DNA from: Natrinema soli
GTDB taxonomy: Archaea; Halobacteriota; Halobacteria; Halobacteriales; Natrialbaceae
Assembly: GCF_028618695.1 (NCBI RefSeq)
Contig: NZ_JAQIVI010000359.1
Span: forward strand, 1-19,733
DNA: 19,733 nucleotides
Direction: 5' to 3'
In this document: positions 8,160 through 14,480 of the stretch, one piece after another
How the letters are laid out: each line of letters begins with the position of its first letter
How positions within the stretch are numbered: the stretch's first letter is position 1
Translations under genes and position numbers: made by a program
The notes under the pieces: model-generated
The model's input: the letters and a program-made list of their open reading frames with translations, nothing else
What the model was told of the DNA's origin: nothing
The model's database searches: none

Positions 8160-8303
8160 ATGCGTCCGAACATAGACCTCTCCCACGCAACGCATGGTCG
8201 TGTGAAAGACTTCGCCGAAGAACGGGATATTACGCTCACTGAGGCGTATGAACGACTCTTGAATGCAGGTATCGACGCCGCAGAGACCCCAGACGAGTCA
8301 TAG
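8160..8303 (+). CDS. Small ribbon-helix-helix protein carried by the insertion sequence
   Basis: This 47-residue gene reads ATG at 8160 to TAG at 8301-8303. The protein opens with a short strand (MRPNIDLS), then helix 1 (HATHGRVKDFAEER), then helix 2 (TLTEAYERLLNAGI), and ends in an acidic tail (AAETPDES). This is the ribbon-helix-helix pattern of CopG/antitoxin-like DNA-binding proteins, which act as dimers. It lies inside the insertion sequence, between tnpB and the left-end hairpin, and points away from tnpB. The four GTCT repeats just upstream are its most likely operator, so it may regulate itself and tnpB. Alternatives are an unrelated passenger or an antitoxin without its toxin; no toxin gene is visible. 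Confidence 0.75.
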   Translation: MRPNIDLSHATHGRVKDFAEERDITLTEAYERLLNAGIDAAETPDES

Positions 8304-8335
8304 CGATTGTTCGGTTCACTGTGCCTATCGCTTAG

Positions 8336-8357
8336 GCCCACGACTTTAGTCGTGGGC
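8336..8357. repeat. Left-end hairpin of the insertion sequence
   Basis: Arms GCCCACGAC (8336-8344) and GTCGTGGGC (8349-8357) enclose a TTTA loop. The stem closely resembles that of the right-end hairpin at 6730-6747, as expected for paired subterminal structures of an IS200/IS605-type element. Confidence 0.75.
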
Positions 8358-8416
8358 TTCCGCTGTCTAATTGTCACACACGCAGATTTTTACCGTTTCC
8401 CGGCGAACGAAACCCC

Positions 8417-9157
8417 ATGCGACACCGGATCTTCAACGAGGACGGTGACGAGGAACTCGTCTTCGTCATGGGCTGGGGCAACCGCTGGACCCACGAGAAC
8501 GTCAGCTGGCTCGTCGGACAGTTGACCGAGGCCGGCTACCGGGTCCACGCGTTCGAGCTCCCCACGAACATCGACGACTTCAAAGCCGACTGGCTCGAGC
8601 CGGTCGCCGAGTACGTCCGCGATCTCGAGGGGTATCAGCTGCTCGGTCACAGCGCGGGAGCGCTCGTCGCACAGGCGCTGGACGGCGCGGACAACCACGT
8701 CTATCTGAGTCCGTGGTGGGGGTACGGCAGCGCGTTCCCGGAGCCGTTGCTCGAGGCGGTGTCGAAACTGCCGACCACGTTCCCGTGTCTCCCCGTCGGC
8801 GACATGGATCGAGCGGCGCTCGGCTCGAAGGCCACCGACCACCAGACCGCGACGACGCCGTCGTGGGTTTCCCCGGCGTTCGTCCGAGAAACCCGCCGCG
8901 CGCAGGACGAGCTACTGACGATCGATCACGACGCCGTCGTCTTCTGTTCGCTGCGGGATCCGGTCGTCAGCCTCCGGGCGATCGGCGAGCGCGTTCCCGC
9001 CGAACACGTCGTTCTGTACGACGGCGGCCACGAACTGTTCTCGTCCGGGAGCCGCGGGCGATACGTCGACACGCTGCTCGCGGCGCTCGCCGACGGTGCC
9101 GACGCCGTCGAGGAACCCGAAGACGCGGTCGAGGAGCAACCGCCGGTCTCCGCCTGA
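8417..9157 (+). CDS. Alpha/beta hydrolase
   Basis: The protein has 246 residues. The nucleophile elbow GHSAG is at 77-81 with Ser79. The acid is probably D181 (SLRDPVV) and the base H205 (YDGGHELFSS), giving the order Ser-Asp-His typical of the fold. An N-terminal strand (ELVFVMGWG) supplies the oxyanion-hole loop. A short lid region around residues 98-165 holds several Trp residues and probably shapes the substrate pocket. The last 20 residues are an acidic Glu-rich tail. Soluble, no signal peptide. The natural substrate is unknown. It is separated from the DUF4442 gene by the insertion sequence, so the two may once have been divergent neighbours. Confidence 0.88.
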   Translation: MRHRIFNEDGDEELVFVMGWGNRWTHENVSWLVGQLTEAGYRVHAFELPTNIDDFKADWLEPVAEYVRDLEGYQLLGHSAGALVAQALDGADNHVYLSPWWGYGSAFPEPLLEAVSKLPTTFPCLPVGDMDRAALGSKATDHQTATTPSWVSPAFVRETRRAQDELLTIDHDAVVFCSLRDPVVSLRAIGERVPAEHVVLYDGGHELFSSGSRGRYVDTLLAALADGADAVEEPEDAVEEQPPVSA

Positions 9158-9467
9158 GCGAGCGACACAACTGCAACGGGTTTCACACCGATTGAACAGT
9201 TGCAGTTCTCGCTCGCGTTGCGCTCCGAACCGCGCTATCCGTGTGCGATCGAGCGGACACTGACGTTTGACTCCTGAACTGTCCGCGGCTACGACCACTC
9301 GAGGCCGTTCAGAGTGATGTATCGCAGCCGGCGGCTGCGTCGGCTGCTCGTTTCGTTGGTTCGGCCGTACGATATCGCGATATCGAGGGTGTAATACACC
9401 ATCACGGACCCTCGATTCCCCTCGCCAGACGAAACCGTGATTGGCAGGGGACGACAACGGCCCGCTA
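9158..9467. other. Palindrome-rich spacer ahead of ncsA
   Basis: No gene is convincing in this 310-bp spacer. It contains a 9-bp inverted repeat (AACTGCAAC at 9169-9177, GTTGCAGTT at 9199-9207) just after the hydrolase stop. It also contains a cluster of nested palindromes at 9370-9416, described separately. The first may be a terminator-like structure for the hydrolase gene, although there is no T run. Confidence 0.6.
9370..9416. repeat. Nested palindromes upstream of ncsA
   Basis: Three overlapping symmetries occur: CGATATCGCGATATCG (9370-9385, perfect palindrome and double CGATATCG), GGTGTA-A-TACACC (9388-9400), and ATCGAGGGT (9382-9390) paired with ACCCTCGAT (9408-9416). The first and third share bases and are therefore mutually exclusive as structures. 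The cluster ends 51 bp before the ncsA ATG, a position where operators or 5' leader structures occur. Confidence 0.65.
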
Positions 9468-10427
9468 ATGGACTGTAACCGGTGCAACGAGGAGGCGATC
9501 ATGCACGCGGCTTACTCCGGCGCCCATCTCTGTCCGGACCACTTCCGCGAGTCGGTCGAAAAGCGGGTGCGCCGCCGAATCCGGCGGGACGATCTCGTCC
9601 CCCACGATATAACGCCGGAGAACCCACAGACCTGGGTGATCGGCCTCTCCGGTGGGAAGGACAGCGTCGTTCTCACGCGGATCCTCCACGACACGTTCGC
9701 CGAGGACCCCCGCATCGAACTCGTCGGGTTGACGATTCACGAGGGGATCGAGGGCTACCGCGACAAGTCGGTCGAGGCCTGCGTCGAACTCAGCGAGGAG
9801 CTGGAGATCCGCCACGAACTCGTCAGCTACGAGGAGGAGTTCGGCGTGCGAATGGACGACGTCGTCGAGGACGATCCCGAAAACATGGCCCCCTGTGCCT
9901 ACTGTGGCGTCTTCCGACGGGACCTCCTCTCGGAGTACGCCGAGGCGCTCGAGGCCGACCTCCTCCTGACGGGCCACAATCTCGACGACGAGGCCCAGAC
10001 CGCGCTGATGAACGTTCTCGAGGGCGACGTCGAACAGATGGCGAAACACTTCGACGCCAGCCTCGGCCCGCTCTCCGACCGCGAGGAACAGGACGAGTTC
10101 GTCCCGCGCGCGAAGCCGCTCCGGGACGTCCCCGAAAAAGAGGTCGCCCTCTACGCCCACGTCAACGACCTCCCGGCCCACATCACGGAGTGCCCCCACG
10201 CCAGCGAGGCGTACCGCGGCGAGATCCAGCAACTCGTCTACGACCTCGAGGAGAACCACCCCGGAACCCGACACTCGATCCTCTCGGGATACGAGGAATT
10301 GGCGGCGATCGCCGCCGAAAAGTACGCCGGCGACGACGGTGCCGATCTGCAGGAGTGCGTCGAGTGCGGCTCGACGACGACCCGAGAGGTCTGTCGAAAG
10401 TGTTCGCTACTCGAGTCGCTCGCCTGA
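9468..10427 (+). CDS. ncsA: NcsA, tRNA 2-thiolation protein (TtuA/Ncs6 family)
   Basis: The protein has 319 residues from the ATG at 9468 (MDCNRCNEEA); a TTG 27 bases earlier is in frame but less likely. The N-terminal zinc finger uses C3, C6, C22 and H25. The PP-loop SGGKDS is at 61-66. The CAYCG motif gives C143 and C146, with a further Cys at 242, matching the three catalytic cysteines of the TtuA/Ncs6 family that hold an iron-sulfur cluster. GHNLDDEAQT is at 169-178. The C-terminal zinc finger uses C297, C300, C309 and C312. The family activates the wobble uridine C2 position of Lys, Glu and Gln tRNAs with ATP and adds sulfur from a ubiquitin-like SAMP protein in haloarchaea. It converges on ftsZ2, an arrangement I recall from Haloferax volcanii. 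Confidence 0.93.
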   Translation: MDCNRCNEEAIMHAAYSGAHLCPDHFRESVEKRVRRRIRRDDLVPHDITPENPQTWVIGLSGGKDSVVLTRILHDTFAEDPRIELVGLTIHEGIEGYRDKSVEACVELSEELEIRHELVSYEEEFGVRMDDVVEDDPENMAPCAYCGVFRRDLLSEYAEALEADLLLTGHNLDDEAQTALMNVLEGDVEQMAKHFDASLGPLSDREEQDEFVPRAKPLRDVPEKEVALYAHVNDLPAHITECPHASEAYRGEIQQLVYDLEENHPGTRHSILSGYEELAAIAAEKYAGDDGADLQECVECGSTTTREVCRKCSLLESLA

Positions 10428-10521
10428 GCCGGCGCGTTCGAAAATCTGCGTGTTTGGCTCGTTTACATCGCGTTTTCGTCGAATAACTGTGCAGTGACTC
10501 GACGGTCAGTCGCTGTTGTTC

Positions 10522-10544
10522 GAAAAAGACCGCTTCGGAAAGCG
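10522..10544 (-). terminator. Hairpin plus T run downstream of ftsZ2
   Basis: On the minus strand a 5-bp stem (arms at 10540-10544 and 10531-10535, TCCG loop) is followed after three bases by TTTTT (10523-10527). Archaeal termination depends mainly on the T run; the hairpin may be incidental. It lies 30-50 bp past the ftsZ2 stop. Confidence 0.45.
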
Positions 10545-10573
10545 AGACAAACCGACGGTTCGGGTGAGTGCCG

Positions 10574-11764
10574 TTAGCGGATCACGTCGACGCCGTTCTG
10601 TCGGTCGACGGTTTCGCGGCCACCGTCGCTCTTCGCGCCGTATTCTTTGCCCGTCTTTTCGACGTTGTTGCTCGCGTCGAAGTCGGCATCGTTCAGGCCC
10701 TCGATGCTCTGTCGAGACTTGTCGGCCTGCTTCTGGGTAGTCGGCCCGAGCACCTGTGCACTCTGGACGCCGGTCATGATCGCCATGACGCGAACTTTCC
10801 CCTTGTAGTTCTCCTGAATCCGGGCGCCCCAGATGACGTTTGCACTGGCCTCGAGGCGTTCGGTGATGTTGTCCGCGATCCCCTCGGCCTCTTTCAGTGT
10901 GAGGTCGGGGCCGCCGGTGATATGGACGAGCCCACCGGACGCGCCGCGGTAATCGACGTCCAGTAGCGGGTGGTTCATCGCATCCTTGACGACCTCGTCG
11001 GTCTTGTTCTTGTCCTGAGTCTCGCCGACCAACATGACGGCTACGCCGCCCTGGTTCATGATCGTGGACATGTCCGCGTAGTCCAGGTTAATCAGGGACG
11101 GCTGGGTGATCGTCTCCGAGATACCCTTGACGGTCTCGGCGATGATCTGGTCCATCACCGAGAACGCCTTGCCGATCGGCAGGTTCGGGACGTAGTCGAG
11201 CAGTCGGTTATTGTCGAGGACAATGATCGAGTCAGCCTGTTCGCGTAACTTCTCGAGGCCTTCCTCGGCTTTCACCGTGCGGGCGCGCTCGACGTTGAAC
11301 GGCGTCGAGACCATCCCGACGACGATCGCACCCTGCTCTTTGGCGATCTTCGAGACGACGGGGGCGGCACCCGTGCCGGTGCCACCGCCCATCCCTGCGG
11401 TCACGAAGACGAGGTCCGCGTCGCCGAGTACCTCCTTGATCGTGCCCTGGGCCATCTCGGTCGCGCGCTCGCCCATCGAGGGGTCGCCGCCGGCACCGAG
11501 GCCGTTCGTGAGCGATTTTCCCACGAGGATCTTCGTGTCGGCCTCGATCATCTTGAGGTGCTGTTTGTCCGTGTTGATCGCCACGGTGTCAGCACCGTCG
11601 ACGCCGATGTTGTACAGTCGGTTGATGGTGTTGTTACCGGCACCGCCCGCACCGACGATAACGATTCGGGGCTCCCCGAACTCGTCGTCGCCGTCCATCG
11701 GGGCGTCCATCTTCTGGGCTTCTTCCTCCGCGTTCTCCAAAGCGTCCTGGACGATATCCTGCAT
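10574..11764 (-). CDS. ftsZ2: Cell division protein FtsZ2
   Basis: The protein has 396 residues. The GTPase core starts near residue 32 ([16 protein letters not shown]1 glycines). The tubulin signature GMGGGTGTG is at 124-132. The T7 synergy loop NLDYAD is at 226-231, with D228 and D231 in the catalytic positions. The core runs to about residue 345 and is followed by an acidic, variable tail. FtsZ2 polymerises with FtsZ1 at mid-cell and is required for constriction in Haloferax. I call it FtsZ2 rather than FtsZ1 from its N-terminal segment ([17 protein letters not shown]) and its operon with an RHH gene. The stop of cdrS and the ftsZ2 ATG are two bases apart, so the pair is co-transcribed. 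Many haloarchaeal FtsZ proteins have Cys where this one has Ala39. Confidence 0.95.
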   Translation of the reverse strand: MQDIVQDALENAEEEAQKMDAPMDGDDEFGEPRIVIVGAGGAGNNTINRLYNIGVDGADTVAINTDKQHLKMIEADTKILVGKSLTNGLGAGGDPSMGERATEMAQGTIKEVLGDADLVFVTAGMGGGTGTGAAPVVSKIAKEQGAIVVGMVSTPFNVERARTVKAEEGLEKLREQADSIIVLDNNRLLDYVPNLPIGKAFSVMDQIIAETVKGISETITQPSLINLDYADMSTIMNQGGVAVMLVGETQDKNKTDEVVKDAMNHPLLDVDYRGASGGLVHITGGPDLTLKEAEGIADNITERLEASANVIWGARIQENYKGKVRVMAIMTGVQSAQVLGPTTQKQADKSRQSIEGLNDADFDASNNVEKTGKEYGAKSDGGRETVDRQNGVDVIR

Positions 11765-11766
11765 CG

Positions 11767-11946
11767 TTACACCTTGGCCCAGTTGCGTTTGCCGGATTGG
11801 TCTGTGGGGCCGTCCCCTTGTTCATTTATCATCTCACGGACGGCCGACCGGATCGCTTCGCTCCGGTTCGGGAATTCGCCCGAGTCGACTAATTGCTCTA
11901 CCTCATCGATCTGCTGTTTCGGGATTCGCAGTGTCACACGCTCCAT
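11767..11946 (-). CDS. cdrS: CdrS, short ribbon-helix-helix cell division regulator
   Basis: This 59-residue gene runs from ATG at 11946 to TAA at 11767-11769. It opens with the RHH strand ERVTLRIP, followed by helix 1 ([14 protein letters not shown]) and helix 2 ([17 protein letters not shown]). The tail is basic and ends KRNWAKV. In Halobacterium and Haloferax the gene in this position is cdrS, a small RHH transcription factor co-transcribed with ftsZ2 that controls cell division genes. The stop is followed by CG and then the ftsZ2 ATG, matching that operon. Assignment rests on fold, size and position, which all agree. Its likely binding sites are the heptamers in the spacer up to cdrL. Confidence 0.9.
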   Translation of the reverse strand: MERVTLRIPKQQIDEVEQLVDSGEFPNRSEAIRSAVREMINEQGDGPTDQSGKRNWAKV

Positions 11947-12143
11947 GATTGTATTCCCCGTTTGGGGTAAGACGGTGGCGCGCCCCTGTCAGACGCGGCG
12001 TGTCTTACGTTTGAACCGCCCGTCATCGGGCGATTTCCCGTCTTTACGACGAGTGTAAGACAATTCGTCTTACGCGAATAACTCGATGTCCGGCATGGAT
12101 AATAAAACTTTCGTCGACAGTGACTGTCTTCGTCTTACACCGG
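11947..12143 (-). promoter_or_regulatory. cdrS-ftsZ2 promoter region with repeated GTAAGAC heptamers
   Basis: The heptamer GTAAGAC or its complement GTCTTAC occurs at 11967-11973, 12002-12008, 12055-12061, 12067-12073 and 12132-12138, with a near copy GTCTTTAC at 12040-12047. The central pair forms a palindrome with a 5-bp spacer. On the minus strand a BRE/TATA-like CGAAAGTTTTATTA lies at about 12100-12113; this would place the start of transcription at about 12075, next to the palindrome. A leader of about 130 bases then contains hairpins at 12017-12032 and 11956-11967. Exact promoter use is inference. Confidence 0.7.
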
Positions 12144-12785
12144 TCAGAACTGAGTACCGTCGGACTCGAGGACATCCGCCGCGGGCGTCCGACGACCGCA
12201 GCTGGGACAGAACGACCAGTCGGATCGGACCTCGTCGCCGCACTCGCAGAACAATCGTCGGGAGGCCTTCTCGCCACAGTTGGGACAGTACATGTGGTCG
12301 CCGTCGAGTCGGTCGCCACACTGGTTGCACTGCCGTCCGCTGTCTCGTCCGTCGGGGGATTGCGTCCCCGCGCGTTCGCGAGCCCCCGCCGCCTCTCCGT
12401 CGTTCGGGGTCGGGTCGCGCGCACCAGTCTGCCGTTGTCCGCTCGACTGCGAGTTCTGCTCGCTCGACCGGACCGCGGCCCCCTCGAGCGAGATCGAGAC
12501 GTTGACGTCCTGCGGTTCGGGCGACGGCGTCGAATCGCGTGCGCGAGAGCCCGCGCGATCGATGCCGAGTTCCCGGAGTCGGTCGTCCACACGCGTGCGA
12601 ATCAGCTCGTCGATCACGTCCGTCCGTCTCCGGTCCGATTCCGAGCGGTCCTCGCCGCCTGCAGCCTCGTCGCTCCCCTCGAGGTACGATCTGAGCGCCT
12701 CTCGCATCGCTTCGCTCTTGGAGGCGTCGAGTTGCTCGAGTTGCTCGACGAGGTCATCGTCCGCGCGGAACGTGATCTTGCTCAT
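12144..12785 (-). CDS. cdrL: CdrL, long RHH protein with double zinc ribbon
   Basis: The protein has 213 residues. Residues 1-40 are an RHH domain: strand KITFRAD, helix DLVEQLEQL, then SKSEAMREALRSYLEG. A long disordered linker (about 41-150), rich in Ser, Asp, Glu and Arg, follows. The C-terminus is a double zinc ribbon with C153/C156/C167/C170 and C180/C182/C193/C196. This is the size and domain order of CdrL, which in other haloarchaea is encoded next to cdrS-ftsZ2 and acts on their promoter. An SD-like GGAGG (12796-12800 on the minus strand) lies about ten bases before the ATG, unusual because many haloarchaeal genes are leaderless. The five heptamers downstream are its plausible targets. 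Confidence 0.88.
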   Translation of the reverse strand: MSKITFRADDDLVEQLEQLDASKSEAMREALRSYLEGSDEAAGGEDRSESDRRRTDVIDELIRTRVDDRLRELGIDRAGSRARDSTPSPEPQDVNVSISLEGAAVRSSEQNSQSSGQRQTGARDPTPNDGEAAGARERAGTQSPDGRDSGRQCNQCGDRLDGDHMYCPNCGEKASRRLFCECGDEVRSDWSFCPSCGRRTPAADVLESDGTQF

Positions 12786-12866
12786 GGCCGAACTACCTCC
12801 GTGTTATCACCCCTCCTATATCAATCATTCTGCTGTTCGTCCTCAGATACACGTTCGTCCGGTCTC

Positions 12867-12884
12867 GAATAATAACCCTTATGT
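12867..12884 (+). promoter_or_regulatory. TATA-like promoter of tRNA-Tyr
   Basis: AT-rich GAATAATAACCCTTATG sits 28-44 bases before the tRNA start, in an otherwise GC-rich spacer. It is the only TATA-like candidate in the right position for the tRNA. Confidence 0.45.
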
Positions 12885-12910
12885 GTTCCACGGCGGCTAC
12901 GTTTGGGTGC

Positions 12911-12984
12911 CCGCCCTTAGCTCAGACTGGTAGAGCAGTCGACTGTAGATCGACTTGCCCCCCGTTCAAATCGGGGAGGGCGGA
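12911..12984 (+). tRNA. tRNA-Tyr (GTA anticodon)
   Basis: The gene is 74 bases and folds fully. The acceptor arms are CCGCCCT (12911-12917) and AGGGCGG (12977-12983), with discriminator A at 12984. The D stem is GCTC/GAGC. The anticodon stem is GTCGA/TCGAC with loop CTGTAGA, placing GTA as anticodon. The variable loop is TTGCC and the T arm is CCCCG-TTCAAAT-CGGGG. The first pair is C1-G72, the archaeal/eukaryotic tyrosine identity. CCA is not encoded. There is no intron at 37/38. Its last 13 bases plus CT are repeated at 19409-19423, which marks it as an integration target. Confidence 0.97.
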
Positions 12985-12986
12985 CT
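12972..12986 (+). other. Candidate attL (tRNA 3' end copy)
   Basis: CGGGGAGGGCGGACT covers the 3' half of the T stem, the 3' acceptor strand, the discriminator base and two bases beyond. The identical 15-mer is at 19409-19423. Integration at tRNA 3' ends, leaving the tRNA intact, is the usual pattern for archaeal tyrosine recombinases. Confidence 0.65.
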
Positions 12987-13034
12987 CGGATTCTCGCCGA
13001 AGTACAGTTGAATCGGATAGCGGCGTTTTCTCGT

Positions 13035-13262
13035 TTAGAGAGGGGGATACCGGCAGTTTCGCATTCTCGAACTGGAGGCCCTAATCCGGTGTGGAACTTG
13101 TTTCCAGTGCCGGGTGTACGCCTGCGGGCGAATTTCGTAGTCGACCAGCGGGGTGGTCTGCGTGACGGTCGCCCCCTTGCCGTCGGTCGACAATTCGACG
13201 TGTAAACACTGTTGATCCCACGTTACCGACCACTTCTCACGGGTTTTCGGTGACAACCGCAA
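13035..13262 (-). pseudogene. Possible gene remnant
   Basis: The frame of 75 residues has only a TTG start at 13262. The middle part (REKWSVTWDQQCLHVEL, then GATVTQTTPLVDYEIRPQAY) reads like the interior of a beta-rich protein, while the last 20 residues (RIRASSSRMRNCRYPPL) are unlike coding sequence. This suggests a truncated or frameshifted remnant left by the integration event. I do not recognise the family. It could also be a chance open frame. Confidence 0.3.
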
Positions 13263-13590
13263 CCGAGTCCATCGCTGTGGTGACTGCGATACGTACGCTC
13301 GACTGAGCCGCGGCTCTGCAGCTGGCGTTGAGGTTACGATCCCGGACTCGGAAACATCACCCGGCCGTCACGGTGGTGAGGCCGATGTGTAGTGGGTTCG
13401 TTCCGGCGAACCGACTGTACGATGTCGACAGTCGGACGCCCATAGCCAATCTGGCCCATCAGGCTACTGACGAGGACGTTCGGCGGGCGCTCGAGAACCG
13501 AGCGGTTCGCGCCGACGGTGGACACTCCTCGAGCGGTACTGATCACTGGGCCCTTTGGAATTCACCATTCCCACAGGAACAGTTCTGCGT

Positions 13591-13619
13591 TCCTATCGGA
13601 CGAACTTGGCCCGATAGGA
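13591..13619. repeat. 9-bp inverted repeat
   Basis: TCCTATCGG (13591-13599) and CCGATAGGA (13611-13619) are perfect complements around an 11-base loop. It lies in the non-coding stretch between the tRNA and the first element gene. There is no T run beside it, so termination is not supported; a regulatory or processing role is possible. Confidence 0.55.
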
Positions 13620-13794
13620 GGACCTTTGCGGCGTACACTGATCCACAACGGTCACAAACGGCTACGGCCCGTTTGGGGTCAGCCATTGTATTCACCCAGT
13701 TTATCAACACAACATCCTATCTATTCATATCCGGCCCTCAGCATTTTGGCCGATCACTATAGCCGGGCACTGATCGCGATGACGGTGGTTCGCG

Positions 13795-14157
13795 ATGAAT
13801 CGCCTCGTCGAGTCCGCCGAGTACGCGATCGAGAGCGACGCCGACCGGATGCAGCATCTCATGGGCTTAGCCGATCACGTCGCGGAGTCGTCGCCGTTCC
13901 AGAAGTGGCTCGCGAAGAACGGGGCCGACCTCGAGTTCGACGAGAACGGCGAACCTCGGCGAATGCGAATCGATACGATTCTCTCCCGGCTGAAGGCCGA
14001 CAGCTTCGAGAACGTCGCGACGATTGCCAGCGAGGCCCTCGAGAAGTGGTCTCGATCGGGGAACGATCCGACGGTACTCCGCAGCGCCGAACTGACCTGG
14101 AAGACTCCCGGCGGCGGCACTGAAACCGGATTCGTCGGCGCTGTCGCCGACCGCTGA
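13795..14157 (+). CDS. Hypothetical protein of the integrated element
   Basis: The protein has 120 residues and is acidic and mainly helical, with haloarchaeal codon use (GC-rich third positions). The first 50 residues form likely helices (LVESAEYAIESDADRMQHLM, PFQKWLAKNG); the segment IDTILSRLKADSFENVATIASEALEKW (57-83) is a helix pair. The C-terminal part is Gly/Thr-rich and probably disordered. There is no membrane segment, signal peptide or known motif, and I do not recognise the family. It is the first plausible gene after the tRNA, transcribed away from it. A TATA-like ACTATAG lies at about 13756-13762, some 35 bases upstream of the ATG. Confidence 0.5.
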   Translation: MNRLVESAEYAIESDADRMQHLMGLADHVAESSPFQKWLAKNGADLEFDENGEPRRMRIDTILSRLKADSFENVATIASEALEKWSRSGNDPTVLRSAELTWKTPGGGTETGFVGAVADR

Positions 14158-14480
14158 ACCGGCCTCCATAGTGGCAACACTACCCCTTCGTTTCGTTTGC
14201 GCAACTATACTTTCATCAGAGACTGATTTTCACAACTTCAGTTGTATTCGAGCAGGGGTAGCCGCGGCGATCGCCGTGATCGCACCGCAACGCCTGCGGG
14301 GTCGTTTCGCGCGAAGCGCGAAAGTCCCCTTGGCGGGTGTCCCCAAGGGGACTGAGCCAAAAAATTACAGTGCCCCACCCCAGCCTCCGTACGGCAGCAC
14401 TCCAGTTGAAGCACACGAAATGGGGGTCTTGATTGCGTGAGCGCTAACGATATCCAAACTGAAACACTGGTTTAGTCTGT
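14158..14480. other. Non-coding stretch dense in palindromes
   Basis: No gene is convincing here. The stretch contains ACAACT/AGTTGT (14232-14245), the palindrome CGGCGATCGCCG (14265-14276), and two strong hairpins at 14305-14323 and 14323-14353, listed separately. The last 100 bases lead into the low-GC gene on the minus strand and are its 3' flank. Confidence 0.55.
14305..14353. repeat. Twin perfect hairpins
   Basis: Hairpin one: TTTCGCGC (14305-14312) and GCGCGAAA (14316-14323) with a GAA loop. Hairpin two: AGTCCCCTTGG (14323-14333) and CCAAGGGGACT (14343-14353), 11 bp, with a nine-base loop. They share one base. They lie about 130 bp beyond the 3' end of the gene at 14481-14876 and could end its transcript or be part of a mobile module boundary. 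Confidence 0.7.

Larger units (their letters stand above)
6716..8358 (-). mobile_element. IS200/IS605-family (IS1341-like) insertion sequence with tnpB and no tnpA
   Basis: The element consists of tnpB on the minus strand, a divergent small RHH gene, and a hairpin at each end. The right-end hairpin has arms CCACGGC (6730-6736) and GCCGTGG (6741-6747). The left-end hairpin has arms GCCCACGAC (8336-8344) and GTCGTGGGC (8349-8357). Subterminal hairpins of this kind are what IS200/IS605 elements use for single-strand transposition. No Y1 transposase (TnpA) gene is present, so the element would depend on a TnpA encoded elsewhere. Exact ends are approximate: such elements make no target duplication, and I could not fix the outer boundaries. 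Confidence 0.8.
12985..13794. other. Mostly non-coding stretch at the left end of the element
   Basis: No strong gene is visible except a weak minus-strand frame at 13035-13262. A 9-bp inverted repeat occurs at 13591-13619. Plus-strand frames at 13328-13762 and 13518-14123 have composition unlike haloarchaeal proteins (basic, Cys/His scattered) and no recognisable motif, so I do not call them. AT-rich bases at 13680-13740 include possible promoter elements for the gene at 13795. Confidence 0.5.

Noticed and set aside
8160..8303. Toxin-antitoxin pair formed by the small RHH gene with tnpB
   Set aside because: TnpB is not a toxin family partner of RHH antitoxins and the genes are divergent, not in an operon; a repressor role is simpler.
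9465..10274. Long minus-strand open frame opposite ncsA
   Set aside because: Antisense shadow of a clearly recognised gene; composition (Val/Leu/Glu rich repeats) reflects GC-rich codons read backwards.
13328..13762. Plus-strand open frame between tRNA-Tyr and the gene at 13795
   Set aside because: Basic, Arg/Thr/Ser-rich product unlike haloarchaeal proteins, no motif, no promoter in position; treated as non-coding.
13518..14123. Plus-strand open frame overlapping the 13795 gene
   Set aside because: Its second half is the Arg-rich alternate frame of the 13795-14157 gene and its first half covers the inverted repeat.
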